Source of the DNA: Aquanectria penicillioides
Lineage: Eukaryota > Ascomycota > Sordariomycetes > Hypocreales > Nectriaceae
DNA: 64,000 nt
Reading direction: 5' to 3'
Assembly (NCBI GenBank): GCA_003415625.1
Contig: PYIU01000006.1
Coordinates: 3,472,001 to 3,536,000, forward strand
Shown in pieces: positions 34,889 through 46,200 of this stretch. The first letter of the stretch is position 1, and every line of letters starts with the position of its first letter. Position numbers and translations under genes: made by a program. The notes beneath the pieces were generated by a model. That model was not told where the DNA came from and ran no database searches. It saw only the letters and a list, made by a program, of their open reading frames with translations.

Positions 34889-36286
34889 TCACAGCTTGAC
34901 CTGCGGGGTAAGAGCGCTAAGGTCGGCGATGATACCGCCGAGGATCGTGGCTAACGCCTCCGGATGCGTCATGGGGATCTAGATGAATTGTCAAGGAAAT
35001 AGCCTATTTAGTGGGTTTTTTTAGATGAGTCGGCTTACTAGGTGGTCGGCCCCCGTAATGACCTGTGATGTCAATAGTGGCCGAATCATGCGCTCGACTA
35101 ATGCTCGATTTGGAGCAGATCTTGTGAATGTGTTAACGGCGCTCAATCATATCAATCAATTAGCCCATGGAACACTCACATGACCCTACTCTCGGATCCC
35201 CAGACGAAATGATGTCGCCCCTGAGACTGTTGAATGAGGTCGAGGATCTCAGGGTGTGGTGCAGCGAGATAGGTGGCCTGCATTCATCGTACACCCGGTT
35301 AGATCTCATCTCGTCAAATGAGGGGAGCGAAGCTTGTCCACATACGGCCTCTTGCTCCTTTGGAGTAGTGAGAACCCGCTTCTCCGACTGGGATTTTCCA
35401 TCCTTGGCAGGGCGAGTCCCGTGTTGCTTGAACATGTGTCAGCTGCAATTTCTCTGCCAACTTTGAGGCGCTCTCCACTGACAATGTAGACTTGCAATTG
35501 CCTCCTATCCCAGTCTTTGAGCCCCTTACTCTTTTCAAACGCTTTTGTAACCTCGGCACTTTATTTGTCAGAGTTGAACATTTTCTCATGGGCACAAGTT
35601 TACATACAGTGAGTCCCAGGTGTCTCGCCGTCCCAAGGCGGCCTGCGCAACTGCCTCGGTCTGGGCTTTCATTTGGAAAAGAATCGGCTCAATGAAAATG
35701 GTTGCTACAAACGCACTTGGATCCATCATGGCGGCATGACACCTTTCATAGCCCAGGTTAGCGACATCTCTGTGCATTATGTCGAAGCACTCACATGGCT
35801 CCTCCTCCAAACGAATGGCCAATGCCCAAGACAGGCCTTCCAACATTGAGAAACTTCAAAGTGTGAAGAATGTCTCGAGAATCGTCAGCCCAGCATGCTT
35901 CGTGTACGTCAGCACTCATCATCTAACCTTTCCCACTAGTATTGCAACCCACCCTTCGAAGGTAATTGGCCTTGGTTCAAAACAGCGCTGTCTCCATGAT
36001 TTGCAGCATCAATAGCTATGAGTCTCTTGATGCTATGCTTGGGTCCAGATTGAGACAAGAGGTAGTCTATGATGAGTTCCCAAAAGTATTTGTTAAATGA
36101 TGTGCCATGGGTGAGGATGATGGTAAGCCCATTGTCATTGGACCCAGACACAGAGTAGTCGTGAACCGCCAATTGCAAAGGATTGGAGAAACTCTTTCTA
36201 GCAGAGATATCATCTTGCCGTGGTGTACTAGCTGGGATAATAATTGTGCGCCGCGTACGGCGATAAAATGCTGGGTGATGGTCCAT
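34889..36286 (-). CDS. Alpha/beta hydrolase, AKT2/LPX1-like
   Basis: Seven exons are inferred from 36286 to the TGA at 34889. They read through DYSVSGSNDNGLTIILTHGTSFNKYFWE (with the HG oxyanion region), then IAIDAANHGDSA, DDSRDILHTLKFLNVGRPV, and the nucleophile elbow GHSFGGGAM. Next come FIEPILF, DWDRRQLQVYI and VLTTPKEQEA, and a C-terminal GADHLIPMTHPEAL that supplies the catalytic His. The pattern is that of fungal hydrolases called toxin-biosynthesis protein (AKT2) or peroxisomal lipase LPX1. Each intron restores a family-like frame. One junction near 35183 uses a weak GTCATG donor. The likely reaction is hydrolysis of an ester, lactone or CoA thioester in the cluster pathway. The start at 36286 is preferred over 36340. 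Confidence 0.75.
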
Positions 36287-38093
36287 AGTGATAGTTATCA
36301 GGACAGAGTCGAGAGACCGTGAGGTAGATTGACAGCACACGGGATGCTTCTAATACGAGGGCCAGGGCCCGCAATATGCGGAATTGGGATAATTTTCCCA
36401 CTAGAGCCACGCACTAGTCGGAAGCTGAGTAGCCGCGGTTAGGTCCACCTCGGTCTCAAACGCCATGAGATTCACTTTCAGCACCATCCGTTCGTTGATG
36501 GTTATCTCACTCTTTGTGCATTGCTATTCTCGACATTGCCCTGAAAAATAGCCGTCTGTTGATCTCCGTCTCCGCGATGAGGAGCGCGGAACGACCATTC
36601 AGCCACATTGGGCTGCTTGGCGCTAATTGTGGTGGTATTAAATTCCATCCAATTCTAATCGCATTTTCCCGTCTACCTAAGCTTCTGGTAACGCCTTTCA
36701 TCTGTGGCACTGATAGTGGGAGGGGAGAAAACGTATAGGGTAGCGTTGAGGTTACTGACGGTCACAATTCAGGGTTACACGTAATTCTAATTGATGCCAT
36801 CATAGAAGCATGCGACAAGACTGGTATACGCTGAGATTTAGAAATTAAATACTTTTTAGGGGAAAAAAAGTAATGGAGGTTAGAGCGTGACATGAGAATT
36901 CTTGCATTTTCATCAAACATGCTGAACTGTGATCTTCCATTATCTCCCATCTCCATTCCGAGGACGAAATATTTTAGCGTATTTCATCCAAGAAGATTCG
37001 TCACTTTTCAATCCTAGGCTTCTTTAGACTAAGTTGATCGAGTGGGTTTCTTTTCTATGGCTTAGAAAAAAGGTCGATTATATCCTGACCAGTTTTGTTT
37101 GCCCTTTTCAGTTCCTAAATGCACTTGGTTGCACGATGTTGTTGGTGATACATCCACTATCCACCTTGCTATATACATAATTTAAGATGGATGATAACTA
37201 AACTTATATCAGCGGTATCGGTTATTATTACCAGTGAGTTGGCTAGAATCCGTCATATCGGGGTCCAAATTCTAAATTAGAATCAAGACCATTCCGGAAG
37301 CATTGGCGACCAGGCAAAATTCACAGAAGCCTCCCTTGGCCTACACGCAGGCAAACTGTTGGGAAGAACCTTTACTGCCCCTCGCCGAGAAAACCAACGG
37401 AGGCAGCTTCATCGCACTATTCCCTAAGTTTGAGCTTGTCTGATGACCCAAATCAGACACCTTGTTCCAGGGATCACGGTACTGCATCGTGTCCCCAATG
37501 TGCTTCGGTGAGATCCTATTGATCTAGCCGACTTTAGTAATTATGGCATGTACTTCCAGAATACTGGTATGTTGATACAGATTGGCCAGGGCTGCTCAAG
37601 GGCAATGAAGCCCTTGAAATGAGTTTTATTTTTCTGGAACCGATAATCATCGCAAAGCAATTACGACCACATCTCCGTTGCTAACATTGAAATCGACTTG
37701 CTCACATTGCCTCGGCATACTCAATGCCCGCTTCGATTCGGGCTGCTATTTTTGCGAAGGTGGAGGAGGCACCTAGAGAGACTCTATATTTATTATCAGT
37801 AAATTCGCTCAATCTATAATGCGATAAAAGCAATTACTTTTGTCTAATTTTGGATTTGTCGTCCCTCATTCAAATGTTTACAGCATCTGGTTGAGTGATG
37901 GATTTTGTCACACTATGCTCCAACTAGCTATTCACTTCAAAATGCCGAACCTGCTGCCGTGAAACGGAATTTCCGGGTCCACCCCGCTCATAATTGCCGC
38001 ACAAAGGAAGGCTTTCGTCATCGAGCTCATTACTATAATAATAAAAATAGTAATGAGCAGATACTATTATTGGATTGAAACCGTATTGTAAAC
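36287..38093. promoter_or_regulatory. Long AT-rich intergenic region with CGGAAT sites and a hairpin
   Basis: About 1.8 kb without a gene lies between divergent starts. CGGAAT occurs at 36379-36384, near the hydrolase start. A palindromic CGGAATTTCCG occurs at 37965-37975, about 120 bases upstream of the ABM-like gene. A perfect 12-bp inverted repeat (GCTCATTACTAT at 38025-38036, ATAGTAATGAGC at 38047-38058) sits 36 bases before the ATG at 38094 and could form a hairpin in the leader. The middle part is AT-rich with no recognisable transposon. Confidence 0.5.
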
Positions 38094-38696
38094 ATGAATT
38101 CTACACAAGGTCCAGTGACGGAAATGGTCCAGAATCCCCTTGGGGTGCCTGTTGCCGATTTCATGCGCGTCTTTGCCGCCGACCTGGAGCCTACTTTATT
38201 GGCTCGGCCGGGCATCATCTCCATCATGACGGGAGTTGTCATGAATGCCGGCAATCAACAACAACCAATGGCAATTTCTTTGACCCTGTGGGAAAATATG
38301 GATGCGCATCAAGCTTTCCTTGAAAGCCCATCCGCCCAGCCCTTCTTCAAGGCTGCTGGTCCACTCCTCTCAGGCCCACCAACCGTGGAGCATTACTACC
38401 TTGGAGAATTTCATCCATCAAACCTCAAAAGTCATTCCGCCTCTATTCACAAGTTCTCAACGACAGATTCCTCGCAGTACGAGAAATTGCGTGACCGGCG
38501 CACAGAAAAGTTCGGAAAGGAAAATATGCTGACAGGGAGCTGCATTGAGGTGCCAACTCAAAAGCTTCTAGTCACCTTCGATAATCTCCCTGGAAATGAT
38601 GAAAGTAGAGATCAGGACGGTTCGGATAATAAGGTTCAATATTTCAGGGTTGTATGGCAGAGGATTGGAAAGAAGCGGATTTCACAAAGCTTATAG
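38094..38696 (+). CDS. ABM-like dimeric alpha-beta barrel protein
   Basis: A single exon of 200 aa. Residues ~20-110 show a ferredoxin-like pattern: FAADLEPTLLARPGIISIMTGVVMNAGN, then AISLTLWENMDAHQAF and SPSAQPFFKAAGPLL, with PTVEHYYLGEF closing the barrel strand. This resembles antibiotic-biosynthesis monooxygenase or EthD-type domains, in which two barrels pack as a dimer. A polar C-terminal ~80 residues repeats a degenerate barrel half. Such proteins act as cofactor-free monooxygenases or as small-molecule decarboxylases or isomerases in fungal pathways. The gene is inside the cluster with a palindromic CGGAATTTCCG in its promoter. The family call is by pattern only. Confidence 0.6.
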   Translation: MNSTQGPVTEMVQNPLGVPVADFMRVFAADLEPTLLARPGIISIMTGVVMNAGNQQQPMAISLTLWENMDAHQAFLESPSAQPFFKAAGPLLSGPPTVEHYYLGEFHPSNLKSHSASIHKFSTTDSSQYEKLRDRRTEKFGKENMLTGSCIEVPTQKLLVTFDNLPGNDESRDQDGSDNKVQYFRVVWQRIGKKRISQSL

Positions 38697-38756
38697 AGAA
38701 TGTACAGAGTGATACTCAGCAATAGACAACGAAATACAGTTAGCAACGAAAACTCC

Positions 38757-39914
38757 CTAGACCAATGCCATCATATTTGCGGGACTGGCCACACCTCCAT
38801 GTACATTGAGTGGGCAGGATGATAAGAAAAATGACCAGCGCTTGTTTTCAACGCACCAGCCTGCCAGATCCTCCAGCCAAAGCAGCTCGGCGATGGGGCA
38901 GCCCCAGCCAGCAATAAGAACTTCGTGAAAGCAAAAGTCGGCTGTCTGAACAACTGGGAAAACCTCCCACCCAGGTGCATCGCCTCCCACAGCAGCGAAT
39001 TTGTTGTCCCAGAGCCACTTCAGGAGCCTCTTATCCTGTTGTAACCCGCAAGATGCAGGTGGCCACGCTTCACCGACAAGACGTTCCTCTTCGTCGCTCA
39101 GTTGCCCATACCTCGCAGAGAAGCCTGACCGTATCAGTAAGATGTCGCCGGCTCGCGGTTCAAATGTGCCTGAAGACTGCTGCTGTTGCCATTTGATGCA
39201 TTTCATGAGGTCGTCAAAAGCGATGCCATGAGGGCTAGCGGCGTCGAATGTTTGGCCCGTCTCCACGGCGTATGACCAGTAGTCAACCAGGAATCCTCGG
39301 CCAGCGATTCCACCCGCCTTGTGCCACCAGTGAATACCAAGGCTTCCGCCGCTATCTTTGACAATGTCGTCTTTTGTTGTACCGTTGTAGAAGAGCTGCT
39401 CCTTCTGGTAAGCAAAGTGCCGCAGTCCATCCCATTGTGTGCTCTTTTGCGTGTTGAATGAGAGCTAGACGATGTAAGTCCAAGTGACAATTATTCATCT
39501 GACTTCCAAAACACTGACTGTATCGTCGAGAACATGTCCGTCACCTGTGATGGAGTGTTCAAAGGCATACTCGTGTCTGCGGAACGCCGGTGTTTTTGGT
39601 TGGCTAAGACACCAGCTATTGATATCCGGTTAGGTCTGGACGGGCAGGTTGGGCAATGAAAGTAGCATTACTTTAAACTGAACCTCTCTCCACTGTTTAT
39701 TTCGCATGATGCATTTCTGACCACGGCTGGAGTGAGCAAATTCTTGCTGAAGTTAGTCCATCCATATGCATTACACACAATCGCTGCTCACCAATGTTCC
39801 TAGATGATCTTCACTGCCCCAGAGTCCCCATGCAGAGTAAGGAGGATCTCCTTGTCGGAGTGGGAGGTCGGAAAAGGATGGAGAGCCGATATCGAGTGAC
39901 GTAACTGAAGGCAT
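38757..39914 (-). CDS. Cyclase-family metal hydrolase (PF04199-like)
   Basis: The gene starts at the ATG at 39914 (MPSVTSLDIGSPSFSDLP) and ends at 38757, with introns near 39790, 39500 and upstream of the central block. The characteristic stretch QWDGLRHFAYQKEQLFYNG carries the conserved His and Asp of the fungal branch of the cyclase (kynurenine-formamidase-like) family. IAGRGFLVDYW, ILLIRSGF and the metal-associated GGDAPGWE follow. The C-terminal LLWLEDLAGWC and a Pro/Asn-rich end are typical. The family hydrolyses or cyclises amides and lactone-like compounds with a divalent metal. The promoter faces the short Zn2Cys6 gene. In the cluster it could open or close a lactone ring; that is inference. 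Confidence 0.8.
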
Positions 39915-40295
39915 TGCTGGAATTTTGAAAGTGCAAATATCTAGACAATCAATGTACTTGAGCAATGTAAGATATAGTTCACACAAGACGGAAATACCGT
40001 CTTTGGGTCTCGACGAGGGCGGAGGCTCGGCCGCTAAGTGTGGATGTGGCCGAATTTCCGAAATAGGTCGCCGGCCAAAATTAAACTTCCCGATGCAACG
40101 CATTTAGATATCACTAAATATTTGGTACACAGCTATAGTTTTAATGTAGAGATCTCGTGTCGCCAATTACATATGTCGTCGCTGAGGGCGCATGCCATTC
40201 CAAGCAATCCCAGAGGAAACTAAATTACCCGTACAATTCGAACGAGCCATGTACCATTCTCTAGCTTGATCCCTATCCCCTGCAGAGCTGTCAAA
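39915..40295. promoter_or_regulatory. Divergent promoter (cyclase/short regulator) with CGGAAA/CCGAATTTCCG sites
   Basis: The 381-base gap holds CGGAAATACCG at 39989-39999 and CCGAATTTCCG at 40050-40060, both palindrome-like variants of the cluster motif, plus further CGG and GCCG triplets around 40020-40075. Confidence 0.55.
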
Positions 40296-41139
40296 ATGAT
40301 TCCTTCTCAAAGCGCCCCATGTTGTTTACTAGGGAATACTCGCCGTCTACAACGAGGCCGGCCGTCGAGAGCTCGGAGAACTCGTCGTACTCTACCTGCG
40401 TGTAAGCTCTGCCACACGCGCAAGGTGAGGTGCCTGCAAGGTGAAATCAATGGGCCATGTCTGAACTGCGTACACTTTGGAAGAGATTGCGTATTCCCAC
40501 CTCAAGTAAAGGGACTGTAGGTGAAAATTCCTGGTACATCTTAGCTTTCATTCGCTAATTCTGCATTTCAGGCCGTTTTATCGCGAGCGCCATCGAAAAA
40601 AGGCGCCCATGTTGATACCTCGAATAGCATCACCACCGGTCACACTTCCTACACCAGAGTCAATGGCAGATATTCGAAGCGATATCGAACAGGAAGTGTC
40701 ACAAGATTCTACTCTAGATGCCAATCTGGACTCATGGGAAGATTATACAGAGGGATACTTGGATAATACTTTAGATCCAACACCAGCGAAGCCTGCGTTG
40801 GTATCTGCAACAGAATCGCCCGGGAATGTTCCACCAAGCTTTGATCTCCAGGCGGCCATCCAAGCGCCATTAAGTTCGCCTACCATTGAAACAGTACGAC
40901 TGGAGCATGAATTAAAAGGCCGGCTTCTTATACCTAGCACATCCTTGAAAGATCTAATAATGGCATTGAGAGGTCTCGAGAGTATAGAGTCAACGTTGGA
41001 CCACGGAGCGAGGTACTACTTGGAAATTCTTGAACAACCACAGGACTGCATTGATGAGACTAGTATGAAATGGGATGAAGAGGCTGTGCAGTCACTACTA
41101 GATGCTTGGGATGACATTGGGTTTCTGAATATCGGATGA
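40296..41139 (+). CDS. Short Zn2Cys6 protein, second candidate regulator
   Basis: Two exons (40296-40516 and 40572-41139) with a phase-2 intron give 262 aa. The zinc cluster is at residues 40-67: C-K-L-C, HTRKVR, C, then C-L-N-C and C. The spacing is C-X2-C-X6-C-X8-C-X2-C-X6-C. There is no room for the large fungal_trans domain. After the cluster come a basic patch (YRERHRKKAPM), a proline/acidic region and a possible helical C-terminus. Such short zinc-cluster proteins may act as modulators or need a partner. Its promoter carries the same palindromic CGG motifs as the enzyme genes. Confidence 0.8.
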
Positions 41140-41618
41140 GAATACACCGGTGCGAGGATTATAAAATCATAGAACACAAATCATGACGCAAGTAATTCGC
41201 CAACTACTATGCATTACATCATATCTAATAATTGACATTTCTTCAGACCCAACAGCCTGTCTACGTGCCGTAATTGTCAGCCTCACCACGCCCAATCGCC
41301 TCTTTTGGCATCCCAAATGCGGGGGTTAGTTTGCCGCGGAACCAGCGCGGGGTTCACTCCACCATCTCGGAATCTATCACGGACTTTCTTCCGTCAGAAC
41401 GGCAGTTTATTCGGCGACGCTCGCGCTCGCGTTCTCGCGTCCATTGGCAGACCCATCGTCTGTTGCCGAAATGCGGTCACGCTCTCGCATATATGGAACA
41501 AGCATGCATCGGCCGAGGGTAATTCACATGGCATCAAATACCTGGTGACGCTTCGTACGCAGGGCACGAATCAACAATCAGATCATCTACCGTACAGTAC
41601 AATACTGTCGACTCCAAA
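41140..41618. promoter_or_regulatory. Upstream region of the FAD monooxygenase gene
   Basis: No gene is supported in these 479 bases. CGGAAT at 41368-41373 and nearby CGGAC/TTCCG triplets (41380-41400) continue the cluster motif. An open frame at 41274-41522 shows arginine/serine-rich, unlikely protein. Confidence 0.45.
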
Positions 41619-43065
41619 ATGACCGCGCCATATCAATTGAATGTAGTGATTGTTGGAGCTGGGATTGGAGGGCTTGGAACCGCCATAGCTCTGCGAAACT
41701 CTGGCCATCTCGTCACCGTCGTCGAGCAGGCTGCCGAATTTGTTGAGGTGTGTACACGGATAGCTTCAGAGTCGACCATGCCATTGACAGTTCCGATATC
41801 TAGGTTGGCGCCGGAGTCCAAGTCCCGCCAAATGCTGCGAGAGAATTGATACGATGGGGCCTCGGCGATGAGATGGAAGCCGTCTCCTCAAAGCCATCGC
41901 GCATCAACTACAGATCTTGGGTCACCGCCCTACCTGAAGGCTCTACAGACTTGTCTCGACACAACGAAAAGTATGGCGCGCCATATTGGCAGGTTTACCG
42001 GCCCGACTATCACAACATTCTTGTTGCCGCGGCTACCAAGGCGGGCGCAAACGTCCGAAAAGGCCAGACTGTGGTGGCATACAACCCGAGCGAACCGTCA
42101 GTCGTGCTCGAATCTGGAGAAGTTTTGCGAGGAGACCTCGTGATTGCAGCAGACGGCGTGAAAAGTCTTGCGAGGCGCGCAATGGGCCTCAACATAGAGC
42201 CTCATGAGACCGGAGACACCTGCTTCCGCGTTGTGATTCCTCAAGAAAACCTGACCAACGATCCTGAGCTTGCTCCGCTGAGCCAGAACCCGAACTTTGA
42301 GCAATTCCTGGGTCCAGATCACCACATCATCGGGTAAGAGCACCAGGACTCTCAAGCATTCAGTCTCTCATTATTATAGGTATAATATGCAAAAGGAAAA
42401 GACCTTTAACCTCTTGATGGTCATTCCAGACGACAGGAAGATGAAGGGCTACAAAGCTCCTGCCAATGCATCCGAGGTTCGAAATGCGTACAAAGGATGG
42501 TCTCCCATGTAAGTAATCTCTCTTCTGTCTCTATGAAAATTGAACCTACATTGTACTTACACCACCTAGGGTTCAGAAACTGCTCTCGTTTCTTCCAGAG
42601 GAAGTCGAAAAATGGCGTCTCACGGACCTGCCCACAATCTCGGATTGGGTTCATCCTAGTGGAAAGATGGTCTTGATCGGCGACGCGTCGCATGCAACAT
42701 TGCCTTATCTGGCACAGGGAGCTGCAATGGCAATTGAGGATGCTGCTGTACTTGGGTCGGCCTTGTCTCACATCACCTCCAAGGACGAGCTCCACCCGTT
42801 GTTGCAGTTCTTTTACCGAACCAGAGTAGGAAGGGCGCACGCCATTCAACGAGGCAGTTTCACGAACCGGTTCTTCATCCACATGAAAGACGAAGAGCCA
42901 TTGGCAATGAGACGGGACGTGTTCAAGGCGGGTGACTACCCCAGTAGTCCAAACCTAATGGGCAACACAATTTTTCAGGATTGGTTGTATGGGTACGATG
43001 CGCTTGCGGACGCTGCCTCGAGCTGGAAGAAGGGACACAATCATGACTTGAGCTCCCGATTGTAA
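41619..43065 (+). CDS. FAD-dependent monooxygenase, salicylate-hydroxylase-like
   Basis: Four exons (41619-41747, 41804-42333, 42380-42508, 42570-43065) join to 427 aa. The N-terminal FAD loop is VVIVGAGIGGLGTAIALRNSG and is followed by VGAGVQVPPNA. The middle DG motif is LVIAADGVKS, and the C-terminal FAD ribityl motif is VLIGDASHATLPYLAQGA. This is the complete set for class A flavin monooxygenases. Its closest look is to salicylate hydroxylases, which hydroxylate, sometimes with decarboxylation, an aromatic acid using NAD(P)H and oxygen. It closes the cluster and supports an aromatic or similar substrate. No membrane anchor is visible, so it is probably cytosolic. Confidence 0.9.
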
Positions 43066-43744
43066 TTATAGTACGAACCTGGCTAGCGCAACAGCATAAA
43101 CTGCTACATGTCACGATGACAAGATTTTAACTCGCGAATACGGCGCCCCCAGAGCTCAAGGTGACTATTATCGAGATGCCCTAATAATATGAAGTCAAAA
43201 AGCCAAAGCCAAGTTCTCACCGAGACTGTGGGAGTGCATTTGCGAGTTGAAACTGAGTATAATGGGAAATGCGGGTTTCGCCTACATACCTAGTCTTATA
43301 AAATGTACCTGCTCCACATAGATTGACACCATGTGGGTTGTTACAGTAGAAGGAGACACAGACAAGCCGCCCCCTCGATTTCTATATGGCAAGGTTAATA
43401 TTCAGGCAGTAATGGAGCATTCAGAGGTATCCGTATCCATGAGAAAAATAATGGGCTCTTTAAGTTGTTTAATCGTCTACACATGGCATCTTAGTTGCTC
43501 AATGCCCATTGCTCATATCCGCGCTAGACCCTGGCTCTCGCTTACATAACTCTTATAACAAAGATTGGAATCTATTGGCTTAGGTACGAGCTAATGTTCC
43601 TGTCTAAACTGGGAACATGAGACAAGCGGTGTATTCTCACTGTTTTATTCGCGTCAAGACAACACCTTGCTCCCACCACTTTCCTTCACCAAGGCTGATC
43701 GTTAGCCAATGCAATTGGGTTCTTTTCTTGTCCGCAGTTGCATC
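43066..43744. other. Intergenic region
   Basis: About 680 bases without a supported gene. It separates the putative metabolic cluster from the DUF4246 gene and should contain the latter's promoter. The cluster CGGAAT motif is not seen here. Confidence 0.45.
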
Positions 43745-46200
43745 ATGCAGTCAACCATGGAAATAGATAATCCATGGGTGGATGCGCCCGTATCATTCAA
43801 CTCTAGTGGGGAAGTCCAGGAAGCATTCAAAGCTTGGGTCAAGACGAAATGGACCAAGCCAAACACTTATCATGCACGGCACTGGTTGCAATTGAATTAT
43901 CCTGCAATCACCGTAACGGAAAATTCCCTAGAGCTGGCGATTGACCAGGCTATAGAGGAGTCATTGGAACTTGCGAAAGCAAGGGAAAAGGTGCTGGCCC
44001 GAAATTTGCTCAACATTTTGCTTTTAGATGACAACTAACAAGCTTTGCCAACAATCCAGATATATAGCTCCCTCCAGGTACCTGGGTTCGGCCTTGCTTT
44101 GAATCACATGCCTCCTCCCAATCAGCGGTTTCCTGTGCTCCTCGGACTCGACGGCTGGGACTGGAAGGCAGCAACACTGCTCATCCGCGAAGTTTGCATG
44201 TTCAAAGTCATTGAAGAAATAACCAACAAGCCAGAGTGGTGGATCAAAGTCCACAATCCAGAGATTGCCGATAAGTGGAAGCAAGAGGCCTTGCATATGG
44301 ATTGGGAAGCATACCGCCCGCATGCCGACTTTACTCCCGCAATGGCCGAAGCAGTGAGTTCCGAGTTATCCTTCACCTTGGCGACACGCATTCAACTAAT
44401 ATCAACCAACTAGTGCATAAGTGAAGTCCGCAAAAAGGCTGACCTTTATGAGCAAACTGGTCTTATCCCCATCTTTGACTACTCATCCTGTGTTATAAAA
44501 TCCGACAGCCTTATCCCAGAAGATTTGCGTTCAACCCTTCGGGAAGCTGCCAGCTTACTCGAAGATGTTCCAGAAAAAGAAAAGGACTGGCATCCCGGCA
44601 CAACTCGCAAGGTTCTCAACTTAGTGCACCCCTCCATGTGGCCTTTTGTCTATGGGAGCAGCCGCGTACTGCTTAACAAGAGAATCGGTGTCTCGGATGC
44701 CCTTCAATACTGCGGCACGGGGGTGGTAAGCCCCAAGCCTCAGCCAATTGAGCTCGCATATTCTGGTGACAACTATCTCGGCCATCTTACGGATACTATT
44801 CCTTCTCTGTCGCCCAAATTTCAGTGGCTCCCCTGCGATGTTGCACTCGACGGTCCAACTGCTAAAGTCGATAGCTACATCAACAACTTGCACCCTATTG
44901 ATCACGCCCGTGTCTATCCTGTAATCGAGAGGTTTATTGAAAGAGCCTTGCCTGCCTGGGATATTATTTACCGCTGGCCCAAGGAGTTTCAGACTCAACG
45001 TCTAACTACGAGGAGCGCTGTCATGACATGCTCTACTCAAGACATTTGTCGAGCAAGCTGGGACTGCCATCCTTGGAACCGCCCACTGGAAGAGGATGAG
45101 CAACCACGAGACCAAGATGAGCCATACCAACCAGGATACAAAGAGTCGGAGAGGGGCAAGCGTGATTGGGCATGGCTCAAAGCTACGCACGGCATCAGCC
45201 TCCCCGACCCTGAGCCAGACAGCAACGCTCTTCTCAGACTCTCAGCAACAGATGTTAAGTCTACGGGCTTCTTCAACGATGCCTCTCGCATCCAAGTCAT
45301 TGTCAAGATGGCAAACATCCACCTGACTCCAGAGAATCCAGATTTTACATATGAAGTCTCCAAAGAGTTGGTTGACTTTTGGAACGCAGATTACAAGACA
45401 CAAGGAGGAGAAGGTTCAGAGGGTTCTTCTTTTCACCCCGCGCCTTCCACCGGATCCCCTTCTCTTTCTGATGTATCAACCCCGGAGGTCGTCCGCTCTC
45501 AGTTACACAATCGGACTACCATAGTGTCATTGTTGGCAATGATGCCACAGAATATGAAGGGGGATCCTGGCACACTGAGGGCATGCTCAACGAGCGCATA
45601 TGTTCAACCGCACTTTTCTATTATGATTCGGAGAATGTCACAGATTGCAATTTGGATTTCCGAACTACATCCAACCGCGAGGATCTTTCTGTGGAACTCA
45701 ACTACAGCCAGAGTGTACATTACCCTATCGAGCGCACGTTCGCGATTCCCAATGTCAATCGTGACACCCTTCAGGATCTCGGTGGCGTTCGTACCACCAA
45801 TAGCGCGTCAACGGGAGAAAATGATACCCGAGCAGTCTTTTTCCCCAATCTCCTCCAACACCGTGTATCTCCATTTCGCCTAGCCGACCCTACGCGGCCG
45901 GGGCATCGAAAGATCCTAGCTCTCTTCCTTGTCGACCCAGCTGTGCCCGTTATCTCCACGGCCAATGTTCCCCCACAACAACAACACTGGTGGTATCGGG
46001 AGTCACGAGTCCAGGAGGGGCTATTGCAATACTTATCTCCCGAGTTGATGAGAATGGTAATTGATGACATGGATCAGTTCCCAATTGATGAGAAGGAGGC
46101 CAAGAAAATTCGCCTGGAGCTTATGGATGAGCGGTCGGTTCAGCAGGATAAGACAGAGGATAGGATTCGCTCGATTGACTGGAACTTCTGTGAGCATTAA
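43745..46200 (+). CDS. DUF4246 family protein with an internal frame change
   Basis: Exons 43745-43990, 44060-44353 and from 44414 read in frame with normal introns. The family start block is LQVPGFGLALNHMPP, followed by FKVIEEITNKPEW. The middle has HPSMWPFVYGSSR and FQWLPCDVAL, and then VKMANIHLTPENP. From about 45356 the family sequence shifts frame. It resumes at 45559 as GGSWHTEGMLNERICSTALFYYDSEN in another frame, continues to HRKILALFLVDPAVP and WWYRESRVQEGLLQ, and ends at 46200. Between them lie about 200 bases flanked by an 8-bp direct repeat. The conserved HxEG looks like a 2OG-oxygenase-like metal site, but the function of DUF4246 is unknown. The N-terminal ~80 residues ahead of the family start are unusual. 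Confidence 0.75.

Noticed and set aside
41274..41622. Two overlapping plus-strand frames before the FAD monooxygenase
   Set aside because: Arg/Ser-rich low-complexity translation, with CGG-type motifs suggesting promoter sequence instead.
45356..45559. Reading the DUF4246 insert as an ordinary intron with donor GTCTCC and acceptor GAAG
   Set aside because: Splicing at that AG shifts the downstream frame by one base; the precise frame-restoring excision does not end in AG.
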